Assembly (NCBI GenBank): GCA_030637505.1
Contig: DAOWGJ010000024.1
Span: 1 to 15,291, forward strand
DNA from: Holophagae bacterium
GTDB lineage: Bacteria > Acidobacteriota > Thermoanaerobaculia > Thermoanaerobaculales > Sulfomarinibacteraceae
Direction: 5' to 3'
DNA length: 15,291 nt
The stretch's first letter is position 1. Each line of letters opens with the position of its first letter. A program made the translations under genes and the position numbers. Below the pieces are notes generated by a model. The model was not told the origin of the DNA and did no database searches. It saw only the letters and a list, made by a program, of their open reading frames with translations. Of this stretch, positions 15,071 to 15,291 are shown in pieces.

Positions 15071-15098
15071 AGGATAGCACAGCCGTTGCCCGGCCCAA
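15071..15098 (-). promoter_or_regulatory. Possible promoter of the S1 gene
   Basis: On the minus strand TTGGGC (15098-15093), a 16-bp spacer and TATCCT (15076-15071). A start near 15064 would give a leader of about 45 nt carrying the GAGG ribosome site. Confidence 0.4.
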
Positions 15099-15122
15099 TA
15101 GGCTTATCAGCCGAAGACTGAC

Positions 15123-15157
15123 AGCTGATAGCTGATAGCTGATAGCTGACAGCTTTA
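15123..15157. repeat. Heptad repeat array F (AGCTGAT/AGCTGAC)
   Basis: Three AGCTGAT, one AGCTGAC and one AGCTTTA unit in plus orientation, inverse to array E across the S1 gene. The last unit overlaps the stop codon of the dihydroorotase gene (15155-15157). Confidence 0.85.
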
Positions 15158-15291
15158 TCCCTTCCACACCACACTACCGCCGACGACGGTCGCGGAGGGG
15201 CCTCCCTGCAGATTGACACCGCGGAACGGAGTATTGCGACCCTTGGAGACGAACGAGGCCGGATCGACCGTAACGGACCTCTCAGGATCCA
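15155..15291 (-). CDS. pyrC: Dihydroorotase, C-terminal end
   Basis: The last 44 residues of a protein entering from the right edge, too short for most ORF callers. The text DPERSVTVDPASFVSKGRNT followed by PFRGVNLQGGPSATVVGG is the typical end of bacterial dihydroorotase (VDP...F.SK.RNTPF.G..L.G....T.VGG), which closes the pyrimidine ring in de novo UMP synthesis. The stop is TAA at 15155-15157, immediately followed on its strand by heptad array F. The catalytic metal site lies outside the window. It is transcribed toward the S1 gene, which has its own possible promoter 135 bp later. Confidence 0.8.
   Translation of the reverse strand, partial: DPERSVTVDPASFVSKGRNTPFRGVNLQGGPSATVVGGSVVWKG

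Overview
The window reads as a chromosomal segment of a GC-rich, Gram-negative-type bacterium, most likely an uncultured member of Acidobacteriota. The best taxonomic hint is the secreted protein at 2890-4698, whose layout and C-terminal end fit the VWFA-related Acidobacterial domain family. An MsbA-type exporter with a WaaE/KdtX-type glycosyltransferase implies an outer membrane with lipid A or core glycans. No phage, transposase, CRISPR or plasmid genes are seen; the accessory character comes from intergenic repeats.

Layout. 1-674 (minus): N-terminal half of a soluble transhydrogenase (SthA type). 813-4698 (plus): two secreted von Willebrand A proteins in a probable operon. 4732-6431 (minus): a VOC/epimerase-like protein coupled by ATGA to a radical SAM/SPASM protein whose reading frame is split near its end by an in-frame TAG. 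6521-7357 (plus): a divergent ferritin-like diiron protein with two DEARH motifs. 7527-10123 (minus): glycosyltransferase and MsbA-like ABC exporter with overlapping ends. 10229-12482: a lytic transglycosylase flanked by two paralogous pseudo-receiver/PilZ proteins. 12611-13205 (plus): tRNA-Gly and tRNA-Cys, each with a sigma-70-like promoter and an intrinsic terminator, separated by repeats. 13289-15019 (minus): a five-domain S1 protein with a histone-H1-like Lys/Ala tail. 15155-15291 (minus): C-terminus of dihydroorotase.

How the genes may work together. The envelope theme is strong: VWA secreted proteins, LPS-type glycosyltransferase plus exporter, a periplasmic lytic transglycosylase and PilZ regulators. 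The VOC, radical SAM/SPASM and diiron genes share one divergent promoter region and may form a small metal-dependent metabolic module; its substrate cannot be read from the sequence.

The most unusual points are the TAG-split SPASM protein (also missing an expected Cys), the paired PilZ proteins of which only one keeps the c-di-GMP RxxxR motif, the Lys-rich S1 tail, and six arrays of a 7-bp AGCTGAN repeat that occur as inverted pairs, start at stop codons and often abut strong hairpins.
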